A stretch of DNA of 64,000 nt, from the NCBI GenBank assembly GCA_019417325.1, contig DXVO01000021.1, forward strand, positions 160,712-224,711, read 5' to 3'. The position numbers were made by a program, and so were the translations under genes. The notes under the pieces were generated by a model. The model saw only the letters and a list, made by a program, of their open reading frames with translations, did not search any database and was not told the DNA's origin. Origin of the DNA: Parabacteroides sp. (GTDB lineage: Bacteria > Bacteroidota > Bacteroidia > Bacteroidales > Tannerellaceae). Of this stretch, positions 50,428 through 60,086 are shown piece by piece (the stretch's first letter is position 1; each line of letters opens with the position of its first letter).

Positions 50428-51579
50428 ATGAAAAGAAGAAGTAGTTATACCAGATATATATTCTTACTCTCCTTGTTGTTGCTTGCTTGCAACAATCTGG
50501 ACGAGATACCGGAAACCGTGGATAAGAAAACGGTAATGGTGCCGTTTTCCATAAAGATTGGTAGTGAGGCCGTTGTAACCAGAGCAGAAAATCCATCATC
50601 CAGCCCAATAATCGCAGGAGAAGCTTGCGAGGCGGATCATTTGAGAATTTTCGTTTTCAAGAAAACAGCAATCCCGGATTCTGGCGAATCGGAGACCTTT
50701 GTTTATGAGAAAGAAGGAGTAGTGGAGAAACAACCTTATGCTTCGGGAGGTGACCGGATGAGATATGCAACCGGATATTTTGAGGGTGAAGTCAATGCCA
50801 CCTACCGCATTGTGGGTTATGCTTACAAAGCATCGGAAGAGAAATACTTGGATTTTAGCGGAATCACCACCCGTGGAAAAACTTTTACCACTGCAACGAT
50901 AGGCATCAACAAGACAGATGGAACATATTACACACCCGAGTTCTTTTCCGGAACAATATCCGATGACCCGACACTAAGGACTAAAAGGGTGACTATAACA
51001 GACGGGACAAAAATACAATTGCAGGGTTCTCTCTTTCGTGGTGTGGGACAAATCAATGTGAAAGTGACAAATATACCCGGTGATGTGACTAAGCTGGGGC
51101 TTGTCATGGACAGGTATTCTATCAAGAACGGCATGATTGATCCTACATACTTTATCTATACTTATTTTTCCAAAGAATCCACTATGGAGCGTATCATCGT
51201 GGACGAAACCGATCAGATAGTAGCTGATACGGAAACTCCGGCTAATGGCAGAACGGCTATTCTGACAGAAAATATGCTACGTCTTGGAGACGGAATAACG
51301 GATCCAGCAATAGATAATGGCGGCAGCTTACTTTATATAGATGCCACAACCGCACGTGGCACAACGACGAGGTATTTGGTGCAATGCCGTGACAAAATGA
51401 TGGAAGACCCTTTCACGCCGGTTCTTTACGAGTATCTGATTATCTCATCCCGTTTTGTCATTCCCACAAACTGGAGAATGACGATCAGTGGTGATTTCAG
51501 TAAATTACAGCATGGTACTTTGAAGATGGAGATAAATGATATTACTGCCAATGGATTCTTTGCGGGAATGATGGAATAA
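50428..51579 (+). CDS. Minor fimbrial subunit lipoprotein
   Basis: A 383-residue protein with signal IFLLSLLLLACNN (Cys21) and fimbrillin-like domains (VPFSIKIGSEAVVTRAENPS; FEGEVNATYRIVGYAYKASE; GQINVKVTNIPGDVTKLGLV). It begins 11 bases after the preceding subunit gene. It probably belongs to the fimbrial tip or accessory complex. Confidence 0.78.
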   Translation: MKRRSSYTRYIFLLSLLLLACNNLDEIPETVDKKTVMVPFSIKIGSEAVVTRAENPSSSPIIAGEACEADHLRIFVFKKTAIPDSGESETFVYEKEGVVEKQPYASGGDRMRYATGYFEGEVNATYRIVGYAYKASEEKYLDFSGITTRGKTFTTATIGINKTDGTYYTPEFFSGTISDDPTLRTKRVTITDGTKIQLQGSLFRGVGQINVKVTNIPGDVTKLGLVMDRYSIKNGMIDPTYFIYTYFSKESTMERIIVDETDQIVADTETPANGRTAILTENMLRLGDGITDPAIDNGGSLLYIDATTARGTTTRYLVQCRDKMMEDPFTPVLYEYLIISSRFVIPTNWRMTISGDFSKLQHGTLKMEINDITANGFFAGMME

Positions 51580-51585
51580 TAAAAA

Positions 51586-52749
51586 ATGAAGCTTATGAAA
51601 TATATATTGTTAATACCGTTTTTCTGTTGTCTCTTTTCATGCAGTGAGGAAACAGCGATGGAAGAAGTAGCGGCTACCCATACACTGACGTTCAACTTGT
51701 CAGGTCATTTTTCAACTCGGACTGCCCAGACGCGGACGATAGATTGGATAGATTTTGGTAAATATACAGTTAAGTTCTATTTGTTTAAGGAAAATAAAAA
51801 TAAACTGCACCCTACTACCGGTAAGTCTGTATATGTGCTGGAATCCATGCGTGAGGTTACGGAACCGGTAGTAACTGTGGATGTTACGCCCGACACAAAC
51901 TATAAATATATTTTTGCCGCAACAACAAAGGGGCAGAGCGATTTATTAACCATAAAGGATTTCGGAACATTGAATTTCGCCCACTCACCTGTATACGACA
52001 GTCCCGAAGCAGTTGTCGGCACATCGGTAATGGACAATTGTTATTTTCAGTTGGCTACAGAGGATGCGTTTGATTACTCTGGAGCCGCAAACACCACAAG
52101 CCGGGTAGATCAGGAACTTTACGCGGATGGATATACAATCAATACAAGTTTTGACTTCAGCACACCTATCGGCGTAGTGCTACGCAGGCAGGTCGGTCTG
52201 GTTGAATTTCAATTAAGCAATGTAAAGGATGGGGATGTCGTATCCTGCTCCGTGCCCACTGACTATTATCGGTTATACCTTACGCAAATAAATAAGATAA
52301 ATACGACAGACAATTATCAATCGTCTAATGAAGCTTTTCCCGATAATAATTGGAGTGATCTTTATCAAGATTATTACTCACACGTTGTTACTTACAATAC
52401 AGGAACCCCTGAGATGCTCTCTTTTACCAAACAAGAAACATTAAAAGGTATCAGCAATTCGAAACACAATTTCCGCATATTCATGCCTTATACAACAGCC
52501 AAAGAGGTAGGAGTATCTGTCCCGGCGACAGAACAAGCGAATTATAAGGTAAAGAAGGGAGCTGTTGGCACGGGAGTGAAACTCACGATAAATGGCACCA
52601 CTTATAGCTATACCCAATCTTTCCCTATCTTCCGGGACGGCAAGACTTACTTTATGATTAAAGGGACACAGTTGGTTACATACTGGGCACCCAATAGCGA
52701 TGGCGGTATTGATTTGGACGATGATAAATGGGATGGTGTAACCGAATAA
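51586..52749 (+). CDS. Minor fimbrial subunit lipoprotein
   Basis: A 387-residue protein with lipobox CCLFSC (Cys18) and the same mature start pattern (LTFNLSGHFSTRTAQTRT). GVVLRRQVGLVEFQLSNVKD resembles the shared fimbrillin strand. It lies six bases after the previous gene, in one operon. Accessory or tip subunit; exact position unknown. Confidence 0.78.
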   Translation: MKLMKYILLIPFFCCLFSCSEETAMEEVAATHTLTFNLSGHFSTRTAQTRTIDWIDFGKYTVKFYLFKENKNKLHPTTGKSVYVLESMREVTEPVVTVDVTPDTNYKYIFAATTKGQSDLLTIKDFGTLNFAHSPVYDSPEAVVGTSVMDNCYFQLATEDAFDYSGAANTTSRVDQELYADGYTINTSFDFSTPIGVVLRRQVGLVEFQLSNVKDGDVVSCSVPTDYYRLYLTQINKINTTDNYQSSNEAFPDNNWSDLYQDYYSHVVTYNTGTPEMLSFTKQETLKGISNSKHNFRIFMPYTTAKEVGVSVPATEQANYKVKKGAVGTGVKLTINGTTYSYTQSFPIFRDGKTYFMIKGTQLVTYWAPNSDGGIDLDDDKWDGVTE

Positions 52750-52761
52750 AATAACAAAGTC

Positions 52762-54852
52762 ATGAAAACAATATATTCTTATATTATCACTTTTTTGGTA
52801 GGTATAACCCCTTTCTTTGTTTCCTGTGAACAGGAAGAGATACCCGAACTCAATGAGAACGAAGGTGAAACAAACGATGAGTACTTTATCCATCCCGAAG
52901 ATACGGCAGGTATCGTAGTTCCCGAAGGTTACCGTCTGGTGGTCTTTCCCGGTAATAAAATCAGAACAAGAGCCTTAGACCCCGTTACGAGTTCGGATAA
53001 GGTGACGCACCTACAATATCTGATATATAAAGAAACTCCAAAGACAGCAGATGGCACAGGTACTTATAAGTTGTGTGAGCGGAAAACTCTGTTTAATGAA
53101 CCGGGTACAAAGAATTGGCCATATAAATCCGTCCCGGTAGTGTTAGAAGACGGAGAGAATTACAAGGTTGTTTTTTTGGGTAATGTTGATAAAAGTCTGT
53201 TTGATAAACAAACAGAACTATTAACCGGTGTAGAAAACGAGGCAGCGTATGAGAATGCCCGAATACATCTGCCTAACAGGGAATTTACAGGTCAAAACAT
53301 GTATTACATGGGAAAGGCTGCATTTACCAATACTCCCGCACTGGGAAACGAAACGGATAAGATCGTGTATGTCCCTATTACTTTGCAGCGTATCGTCAAT
53401 CGTGTAGATCTTTGTAAAGAGGGCATAGGTAACTCATATTCGAGTTTTTCAAGAGATAATTTCTGTGACTTTCTTATCAATAACGATTTGAAACTGATTT
53501 TAGAAGGTTCCGGTGGTTCTCTGCACCAAGCTATCACCGCCCAGGTGGATACGTTGATAATGGGATTGGTTTATGTGGCGACAAGAAATGAGCCTGGACA
53601 TAATGGTACTACAAATTTCTCTACCATAGCAGATGAAATGTATGATAAATATCAAAAGGGAGAGAATAAGTATTCTGTTCTGAAGTATAGACATAGCCAA
53701 TTTGCGAATGGAACTTATTCGTTGCCGGAAATATGGGATGCAGGGTTATCTCAAGTGAGTACGTATTTGCAAACATACAGTGGAAGTTCAAGCCTATTCG
53801 ACAGATACGTGGAATACGCTGACGTAAGTAATAATTATGCAAACAATGTGATCATTAATTTGGCTCAATATTTGTATGACACATTTCATAAAGGTATTGA
53901 CAACACCGAAGAGAATAGTAATTTTACGGAAACCGGTACTTTCTACAAGTATTGGAGTAACTTTATTCAACAAATTCAATATCAAAATTTTTATGACACA
54001 AGCATTCAATTGAATGACAAATTCAAAAGCGAGTTAAAGAAAACATTGAGTTCTACCTACCAAAACAACAAATATTTTAATCCCCTAGCCGGAAGTTCGG
54101 GAGATCATTATAAAGTAACGGTAAACAGGATGCCTTCTCAAATAGACTTTAACATGAGTATTCCTTCAGATGGCTATTTAAACAATGGGAATCCCGTAGA
54201 TCTTATTTATAGATTCAAGTATTATAGAACCACTGATTATTATTTATCAATCATTTCCTTAGGTACACCTGCAGATAAATTGTCGGTTTCTTCTATTCAA
54301 GGAGTATGGGGAAAAATCGATTGGGATGGTAATATCACGGATGCAGCCGGATGGACAGATAAAGGTGAGACATATACGATACTTTCATCTTCGGAAGTTC
54401 CTATTACGGCAAGTCAAATTCCGAATATATACCGAAAAGGCGTTCACAAAATAACACCTGTTTCTTTGCTGGATAAACAAAAGAAATCCTCTGTGGCTTA
54501 CCCTATCTTACATTCTTTGGAATCAAGTTTTATCAGTAATACAGATGATTCTTTTATTAAAATAACGGAAACAGTAAATGACAATCCTGTCTTGCAAGCG
54601 AATAAAACGTATGACCTGAAAATAGGAACATATCCTCTTTGCACAAATATTAATAATGCCCGTGTCAGTAATTTATTGACTATTATTACAGCTGTAGCAC
54701 AAAAGATGTATCATAGAACGTGGGTAGATAAACTAGAGGCAGTTAAATACCCAGCATGGGTTTTCCTACCGGATATTTCAGAAACAAATTTAACCTATAC
54801 CCATCGCTGGGTAGAAACCGATGAGAACTATGCTGAAATAAGTAGCAATTAG
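52762..54852 (+). CDS. Large putative fimbrial tip protein
   Basis: A 696-residue protein with lipobox PFFVSC (Cys22). The N-terminal half is fimbrillin-like (YRLVVFPGNKIRTRALDPVT; YVPITLQRIVNRVDLCKEGI). A long middle and C-terminal region, rich in Asn, Ser and Tyr, is unlike the other subunits and could be an adhesin or binding domain. It is the last and largest gene of the fimbrial locus, the usual place for the tip subunit. Confidence 0.75.
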   Translation: MKTIYSYIITFLVGITPFFVSCEQEEIPELNENEGETNDEYFIHPEDTAGIVVPEGYRLVVFPGNKIRTRALDPVTSSDKVTHLQYLIYKETPKTADGTGTYKLCERKTLFNEPGTKNWPYKSVPVVLEDGENYKVVFLGNVDKSLFDKQTELLTGVENEAAYENARIHLPNREFTGQNMYYMGKAAFTNTPALGNETDKIVYVPITLQRIVNRVDLCKEGIGNSYSSFSRDNFCDFLINNDLKLILEGSGGSLHQAITAQVDTLIMGLVYVATRNEPGHNGTTNFSTIADEMYDKYQKGENKYSVLKYRHSQFANGTYSLPEIWDAGLSQVSTYLQTYSGSSSLFDRYVEYADVSNNYANNVIINLAQYLYDTFHKGIDNTEENSNFTETGTFYKYWSNFIQQIQYQNFYDTSIQLNDKFKSELKKTLSSTYQNNKYFNPLAGSSGDHYKVTVNRMPSQIDFNMSIPSDGYLNNGNPVDLIYRFKYYRTTDYYLSIISLGTPADKLSVSSIQGVWGKIDWDGNITDAAGWTDKGETYTILSSSEVPITASQIPNIYRKGVHKITPVSLLDKQKKSSVAYPILHSLESSFISNTDDSFIKITETVNDNPVLQANKTYDLKIGTYPLCTNINNARVSNLLTIITAVAQKMYHRTWVDKLEAVKYPAWVFLPDISETNLTYTHRWVETDENYAEISSN

Positions 54853-54879
54853 TTTTTTTGTTAAATTTAAGGATACTAA

Positions 54880-55032
54880 ATGGACTATTCTAAAGTTGTA
54901 AAAGCTTTACGGGGCCCGTTTAGATTGAAAGCTCCAATATTTCAAGATAATATTGAGACGACTACTGCTTGGAATGAAGTTATATCTAATCCTGAACCTA
55001 TACATTTAATTTCTATATTTGCGATTCAATAA
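54880..55032 (+). CDS. 50-residue hypothetical protein
   Basis: ATG 54880 to TAA 55032: MDYSKVVKALRGPFRLKAPI ... NPEPIHLISIFAIQ. It is short and has no recognised family. It lies between the fimbrial locus and the AlkZ-like gene, ending 11 bases before the latter, so it could be a small leading gene or a remnant. Confidence 0.35.
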   Translation: MDYSKVVKALRGPFRLKAPIFQDNIETTTAWNEVISNPEPIHLISIFAIQ

Positions 55033-55043
55033 AACAATCGCAT

Positions 55044-56099
55044 ATGATAACAAAAATCCGGATGGCGAGCCAGCAGTTGGTGCATCCTCAGTTCTGTTCA
55101 CCGAAAGACTTAGTTGCATATATGGGTGCCATGCAGGCGCAGGAGTATACAATGGCGAAATGGGCTGTAGGTATCCGGCTGAAATCGGCAACCCTCCGGA
55201 CGGTGGAGGATGCGATAGCGAAAGGGGAGATTTTACGGACGCATGTGATGCGGCCTACCTGGCATTTTGTGGCAGCGGAAGATATTCGCTGGATGCTACG
55301 TCTTTCTTCGGAACGTATACGAAGGGCTTATAATTCATATATCAGCGGTCGCAAACTCGAAATATCGGAGGAACACAGCATCCTGGCAAGCGATTTGATT
55401 GTAAAATCACTGGAAGGAGGAAAAAGTTTAACCAAGAAAGAAATTGAACAGGTATTGAGCCAGGCGGGAATATTAACCGATGATACCCGTATCCGCCGTT
55501 TCCTCGCTTTTGCAGAGATCGAAGGAATTGTGTGCAGTGGCCCCGATAAAGGGAAGGAGATTACGTATGCGTTATTGGACGAACGCGTACCTGCTACTCC
55601 CGAACTGACCAAGGAAGAATCGCTTGCGAAAATAGCCAGGGCTTATTTCCGAAGCCATTCACCGGCAAGCCTGAATGATTTTGTCTGGTGGTCCGGGCTG
55701 TCTGTTACCGAAGCAAGGCAGGCCGTCGCATTGATAGAAGGAGAGTTGCTGACCGACCGTTTTCAAGCGGAAAAGTTGTTTGTACATGAAACTTGGGGAA
55801 CGGTCCGCTCTGCTAAAGACGTTCTTCATCTTTTGCCCTCTTATGATGAGTTTCTGATTAGTTATAAAGACCGTACGGCTGTCCTTGCATCCGAGCACCA
55901 CCCGAAAGCCTTTAATTCCTGGGGCATCTTTTATCCCGTTATCCTGCATAACGGCAGGATAACAGGCAATTGGAAAAAGTCTTCCGCAAAGAAGGGGGTG
56001 GATGTGTCATGCTCGTTTTTCGACGGATATACATGCGAAGATGAAGCCTTACTTGCCGGTGCGATGGAACGATACCGGAAGTTTATACATGCTAAATAA
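55044..56099 (+). CDS. AlkZ/YcaQ-family winged-helix protein
   Basis: A 351-residue protein. The start MITKIRMASQQLVHPQFCSP, the MGAMQAQEYTMAKWAVGIR motif (QxQ at 31-33, as in AlkZ catalytic QxQ) and RPTWHFVAAEDIRWML identify the HTH_42/AlkZ superfamily, DNA glycosylases that act on crosslinks or alkylated bases. The three winged-helix domains and normal length are kept. It probably repairs modified DNA. No biosynthetic cluster for a DNA-damaging metabolite is nearby. Confidence 0.85.
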   Translation: MITKIRMASQQLVHPQFCSPKDLVAYMGAMQAQEYTMAKWAVGIRLKSATLRTVEDAIAKGEILRTHVMRPTWHFVAAEDIRWMLRLSSERIRRAYNSYISGRKLEISEEHSILASDLIVKSLEGGKSLTKKEIEQVLSQAGILTDDTRIRRFLAFAEIEGIVCSGPDKGKEITYALLDERVPATPELTKEESLAKIARAYFRSHSPASLNDFVWWSGLSVTEARQAVALIEGELLTDRFQAEKLFVHETWGTVRSAKDVLHLLPSYDEFLISYKDRTAVLASEHHPKAFNSWGIFYPVILHNGRITGNWKKSSAKKGVDVSCSFFDGYTCEDEALLAGAMERYRKFIHAK

Positions 56100-56114
56100 A
56101 AAGAATGGACAGGT

Positions 56115-56630
56115 TCAGAGTATTTGCATAATATCTTTCCAGCCTGATACTCTTTGGTAACTTTTATCCTCTACATATATGTTATGCGGTTGGGTAAATA
56201 GCAGCTTTCTGCCTTCAAAAGAGCTGAGGTTCTTTAAATGGTCGTCAATCATAATATCGCCTTTGATGCTGTCTTTACGACCGCAGAATATCATTTGCTC
56301 CCAACCGATAAACGGATAGTGTTCGTTTAGCCATTCCTGTTTTTCTGCCAGGCTTTGGGGAAACTCGGTGGCGGAAGAGACAATCAGTACTTTATATTTG
56401 TCATTTAAATACTTCAAACCCTCCGTACTGTCTGCTATAACCGGGGCTGTCCTGAAAAATCCTTTGCTTCGTACATGAGATTGGCTGTTAGGAAAAGCGT
56501 CCATTTCTGAAATACCATATAAACGGTCTACGTCAAACCGGATACCGGAAGTTCTATATTCAAAATTTATAAATTGGGTGTACACATCAGCCAGTACGCC
56601 ATCCATGTCTACTAAAATTTGTTGTTTCAT
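56115..56630 (-). CDS. 5'(3')-deoxyribonucleotidase, HAD superfamily
   Basis: A 171-residue protein. The HAD motif I VDMDGVLAD has nucleophile Asp8 and acid Asp10, motif II is VLIVSSAT, and motif IV is GDIMIDDHLKNL. The size fits NT5C-type nucleotidases, which dephosphorylate nucleoside monophosphates in the cytoplasm. It converges with the AlkZ-like gene and diverges from the DeoR-type gene. Confidence 0.88.
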   Translation of the reverse strand: MKQQILVDMDGVLADVYTQFINFEYRTSGIRFDVDRLYGISEMDAFPNSQSHVRSKGFFRTAPVIADSTEGLKYLNDKYKVLIVSSATEFPQSLAEKQEWLNEHYPFIGWEQMIFCGRKDSIKGDIMIDDHLKNLSSFEGRKLLFTQPHNIYVEDKSYQRVSGWKDIMQIL

Positions 56631-56818
56631 ATTTTTGGAATTATTAATAGTTAAATAATCACTTTTTTCTGTTTAAAGCTATTTTCCCGGAATTTCTCTT
56701 TTGCGGCTTTCTTTTATACTTCGCGGTTTCTTTGTTTGCTTGAAATAATATTATGCAAAAAACCGCATATTTCCTATGAAAGTTGCAAAAATCATTCGAT
56801 TTTCCTTCTAATATTATA

Positions 56819-56826
56819 TATATTTG
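56819..56826 (+). promoter_or_regulatory. -7 promoter element for the DeoR-type gene
   Basis: TATATTTG matches the consensus, putting the start of transcription near 56833, downstream of any longer reading frame and upstream of ATG 56859. This supports 56859 as the true start. Confidence 0.55.
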
Positions 56827-56858
56827 CGGAAATGTGCAATATCTTAAATTTGAAAAAC

Positions 56859-57608
56859 ATGCTAAAAGAGGAACGATATCAATATATTCTAAACCGTTTG
56901 AATACACATGAACGGGTGTATATTACTTCTCTGAGTGAAGAATTGGGTGTCTCGGACGATACATTGAGAAGAGACTTGATAGAGCTGGATAAACAGGGTG
57001 TTCTAACAAAAGTGCATGGAGGAGCTGTTGCTAAATCCGGTATGTCGGTCGAGTTTCTGGACCGTCTGAATACAGCTACCGCAGGAAAACAGGAAATGGC
57101 ATCCAAGGTTATTCCCTTGTTTCGTCAGGGAGATGTTCTATTGATAGACGGAGGAACTTCAAATCTGGAAGTGGCACGGCAGATTCCTCAAAACCTTGAG
57201 CTGACAGTTTATACCAATAGCTTTCCGATAGTCAACGTATTAATGAATTATCCTAAACTGGAACTGATATTTTTAGGAGGAAAGGTTTTTCCGTCTTCAC
57301 AGGTTACGGTGGGAGTTTCTGTCTTTCAGGCTTTGCAGACAATACGGCCGAATTGGTTGGTTTTAGGTGTTTGTAGCGTGCATCCCCAGCAGGGATTGAC
57401 GGGACCCGACAGGGAAGAAACGATGGTGAAGCGATTGATGATGGAACGGGCGCAGAAACGGATTGTACTGGCAGATAGCCATAAACTGAATACGGCGGAG
57501 ACTTACCATATAGCCTCTTTAGGAGATATCGATTATCTGGTCACCGAGGATAGCAAAGTGGATTATATAAAACAGAATTGGCAGGGTTTTTCTTTTACGG
57601 TTTTATAA
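56859..57608 (+). CDS. DeoR-family transcriptional regulator
   Basis: A 249-residue protein starting at ATG 56859. The helix-turn-helix VYITSLSEELGVSDDTLRRD (about 19-38) is followed by a sugar-phosphate sensing domain with LIDGGTSNLEVARQI and VLADSHKLN. The family represses sugar-metabolism genes and is released by a phosphorylated sugar. No clear target operon lies adjacent; the next gene is a lipoprotein with its own promoter. Confidence 0.9.
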   Translation: MLKEERYQYILNRLNTHERVYITSLSEELGVSDDTLRRDLIELDKQGVLTKVHGGAVAKSGMSVEFLDRLNTATAGKQEMASKVIPLFRQGDVLLIDGGTSNLEVARQIPQNLELTVYTNSFPIVNVLMNYPKLELIFLGGKVFPSSQVTVGVSVFQALQTIRPNWLVLGVCSVHPQQGLTGPDREETMVKRLMMERAQKRIVLADSHKLNTAETYHIASLGDIDYLVTEDSKVDYIKQNWQGFSFTVL

Positions 57609-57612
57609 TGCC

Positions 57613-57620
57613 TATATTTG
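57613..57620 (+). promoter_or_regulatory. -7 promoter element for the interrupted lipoprotein gene
   Basis: TATATTTG lies just before the lipoprotein reading frame. Transcription would start near 57627, making ATG 57628 nearly leaderless; ATG 57643 or 57652 may be the real start. Confidence 0.5.
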
Positions 57621-57627
57621 TGTCCGT

Positions 57628-58218
57628 ATGAAAAAACAAAATATGAAGATTATGAAAGTGAATAATGTATTGGGTCTGTTCTTTTTCTCTTTTCTTTTAA
57701 TTCATCTGTCTGCCTGTAGTGATAAAAATGAACAAGGCTGGTATGATTCTGTTCCGGGTGGCAATCGTTTTGAACGGGCTAATACTCTCCGGTTTTATTA
57801 TGTGGATGAGGAAGGACATAGTTTGATAGATCCGGAGGATTTGAGTACATTTCCTGTCCGTTGTTTGGAAATACCGGACGTCGCCCCTTATCCATCGGAT
57901 TATAAAGACGATTTATACAATGGAAATCGTGATGAAATAAGATATGATGAAACAGAGCAGTTATATTATTATTCAACGTTTGCTTTCGGTGATGAAAAAT
58001 ATAGCAACAGTACCTTTTATATTTATTTCCAGGGTGATTATGATAAAATGGATTTAACGTATAAATATACCAATGAAGATGTAGCCGGAGGTGATGGGTA
58101 TTGAGCAAAAATTATTTCATGGGAATTTAATGGTAAACACGTCTATTCGGATGATGACGGATTAGACAAAAAAGTATTTATACATAAGTCATCCGGAAAT
58201 ACGACAATCTCTTTTTGA
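57628..58218 (+). pseudogene. Small lipoprotein gene interrupted by an in-frame TGA
   Basis: The first frame encodes 158 residues with a lipoprotein signal (LIHLSAC) and a beta-rich acidic body ending DVAGGDGY, then TGA at 58102-58104. The same frame continues without another stop for 37 codons, with clear coding character (AKIISWEFNGKHVYSDDDG and IHKSSGNTTISF), to TGA at 58218. The tail looks like the natural C-terminus, so a sense codon probably mutated to TGA. The short form could still be stable. Readthrough or a sequencing error are alternatives. The family is not recognised. Confidence 0.7.
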
Positions 58219-58243
58219 TTATAAGGTCGCCTCTGCAAGCAAC

Positions 58244-58310
58244 GGAAACGGCATAAATGAAGCGCAGATTGTACGCAGGCAAATAAAATTATCCACGTAA
58301 ATCTGCGCTC
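58244..58310. repeat. Second copy of the dispersed CGCAGATT palindrome
   Basis: AGCGCAGATTGTACGCAGG on the left and CACGTAAATCTGCGCTCCTG on the right form an imperfect inverted repeat related to 24913-25011. It lies between two convergent genes, a usual site for such elements. Confidence 0.65.
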
Positions 58311-58350
58311 CTGTGTTATCCGTATTCGCTGATAGCTTTATAAGGCAGAA

Positions 58351-60054
58351 TTAGTCCTTGCACTCTTTGTGCAGTTCTTTGCTTATTCGCATCGCGCAGA
58401 AGTTCGGGCCGCACATTGTACAATATTCCCCGTCTGTTACAGCACTTTCTTTATAGTATTGCAAAGCACGTTCCGGGTCTAAAGACAGATTGAACTGGTC
58501 TTTCCAACGAAATTCAAAACGGGCTTTACTCAACGCATTGTCGCGAACCTGTGCTCCGGGATGTCCTTTGGCGAGGTCGGCTGCATGGGCGGCAATTTTA
58601 TAAGCAACAACTCCGGTACGGACATCTTCTTTATTCGGCAGGCCAAGATGTTCTTTGGGAGTAACATAGCAAATCATGGCGGTTCCGTGCCATGCAATTT
58701 GTGCGGCGCCGATAGCAGATGTGATATGGTCGTAACCGGGTGCTATATCTGTCGTAAGCGGGCCTAACGTATAGAAAGGTGCATTATGGCAGGCATATTG
58801 CTGTTCTTTCATGTTCTCGTGGATTTTATTCATGGGAACGTGGCCCGGGCCTTCAATGATAACCTGCACAAACTGTTCCCAAGCAATATTGGTCAATTCG
58901 CCCATCGTATGTAATTCTGCAAATTGAGCAGCGTCGTTTGCATCGTAAATAGAGCCGGGACGAAGACCGTCGCCAATCGATACTGCAATATCGTATGCTT
59001 TCAGTATCTCGCAGATTTCAGCAAAATGTGTGTACAGGAAGTTCTCTTCGTTGTGTATCTGCATCCATTGGGCCATGATGGAACCGCCGCGGGATACAAT
59101 GCCGGAAAGGCGTGTACGGGTTAGTTCGACATGTTTCTTCAGTAATCCGGCATGGATGGTAAAATAATCGACTCCTTGTTCAGCTTGTTCGATTAGAGTA
59201 TCCCGGTAGATATCCCAGTTCAGGTCTTCTACACGGCCGTCCACTTTTTCGAGCGTCTGGTAAATGGGAACAGTACCCATTGGCACCGGGCAGTTACGGA
59301 TAATCCATTCGCGTGTTTCATGAATGTTCTTTCCGGTAGATAAGTCCATTAACGTATCGCCTCCCCATTTGCAACTCCAGATGGCTTTCTCTATTTCCTC
59401 GCTAATGCCGGAAGAGAGGGCGGAGTTGCCGATATTCGTATTTATTTTAACCAGGAACTTCTTTCCGATAATCATCGGTTCAGCTTCCGGGTGGTTGATA
59501 TTGGCGGGGATAATGGCACGTCCGGCAGCAATTTCTTTGCGGACAAAATCCGGTGTGATATAAGATTTGAGCCCGAGCGCTTCAATCTGTTGATTTTCGC
59601 GGATCGCTACATATTCCATTTCCGGAGTGATGATACGCCGCTTGGCATAATACATCTGTGTAATGTTTTTGCCCTCTTTTGCGCGGTAAGGCAGATGCCG
59701 TTTCGGGAAACGGATACTATCCAGTGAGGAGTCTGCTAAACGTTGACGGCCGTATTCGGAAGAGAGTTCGGACAATTGTACCAGGTCTTTTCTCTTTCCG
59801 CACCATTCTTCGCGGATACGGGGGATTCCTGCATTGATATCGATTGCTATCTTGGGATCGGAGTAGGGACCACTGGTATCGTACACGATAACCGGGTTGT
59901 TTTTCTTAAATACTTTTTCTCCGTTTTTTTCAATGGTAACGGTGTCTAATAGTTTGATTTTACGCATTCCCACCTGGATTTTATTGATTTCGCCGGGGAT
60001 ATATATTTTTTCCGACGAAGGGTAGGAGATGCGCATGCTTTTCTTGTTTGCCAT
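58351..60054 (-). CDS. thiC: Phosphomethylpyrimidine synthase ThiC
   Basis: A 567-residue radical-SAM enzyme converting aminoimidazole ribotide to hydroxymethylpyrimidine phosphate for thiamine. It has the N-terminal ThiC-associated region, core motifs DYFTIHAGLL and TRLSGIVSRGGSIMAQWM, and the C-terminal iron-sulfur motif CTMCGPNFCAM (CxxCxxxxC). Length is normal for Bacteroidetes. It is last in the thi operon, 32 bases after thiE, and under the upstream TPP riboswitch. Confidence 0.97.
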   Translation of the reverse strand: MANKKSMRISYPSSEKIYIPGEINKIQVGMRKIKLLDTVTIEKNGEKVFKKNNPVIVYDTSGPYSDPKIAIDINAGIPRIREEWCGKRKDLVQLSELSSEYGRQRLADSSLDSIRFPKRHLPYRAKEGKNITQMYYAKRRIITPEMEYVAIRENQQIEALGLKSYITPDFVRKEIAAGRAIIPANINHPEAEPMIIGKKFLVKINTNIGNSALSSGISEEIEKAIWSCKWGGDTLMDLSTGKNIHETREWIIRNCPVPMGTVPIYQTLEKVDGRVEDLNWDIYRDTLIEQAEQGVDYFTIHAGLLKKHVELTRTRLSGIVSRGGSIMAQWMQIHNEENFLYTHFAEICEILKAYDIAVSIGDGLRPGSIYDANDAAQFAELHTMGELTNIAWEQFVQVIIEGPGHVPMNKIHENMKEQQYACHNAPFYTLGPLTTDIAPGYDHITSAIGAAQIAWHGTAMICYVTPKEHLGLPNKEDVRTGVVAYKIAAHAADLAKGHPGAQVRDNALSKARFEFRWKDQFNLSLDPERALQYYKESAVTDGEYCTMCGPNFCAMRISKELHKECKD

Positions 60055-60086
60055 ATGCTGTTTGTTTGAATATTTTATCTGTTATA

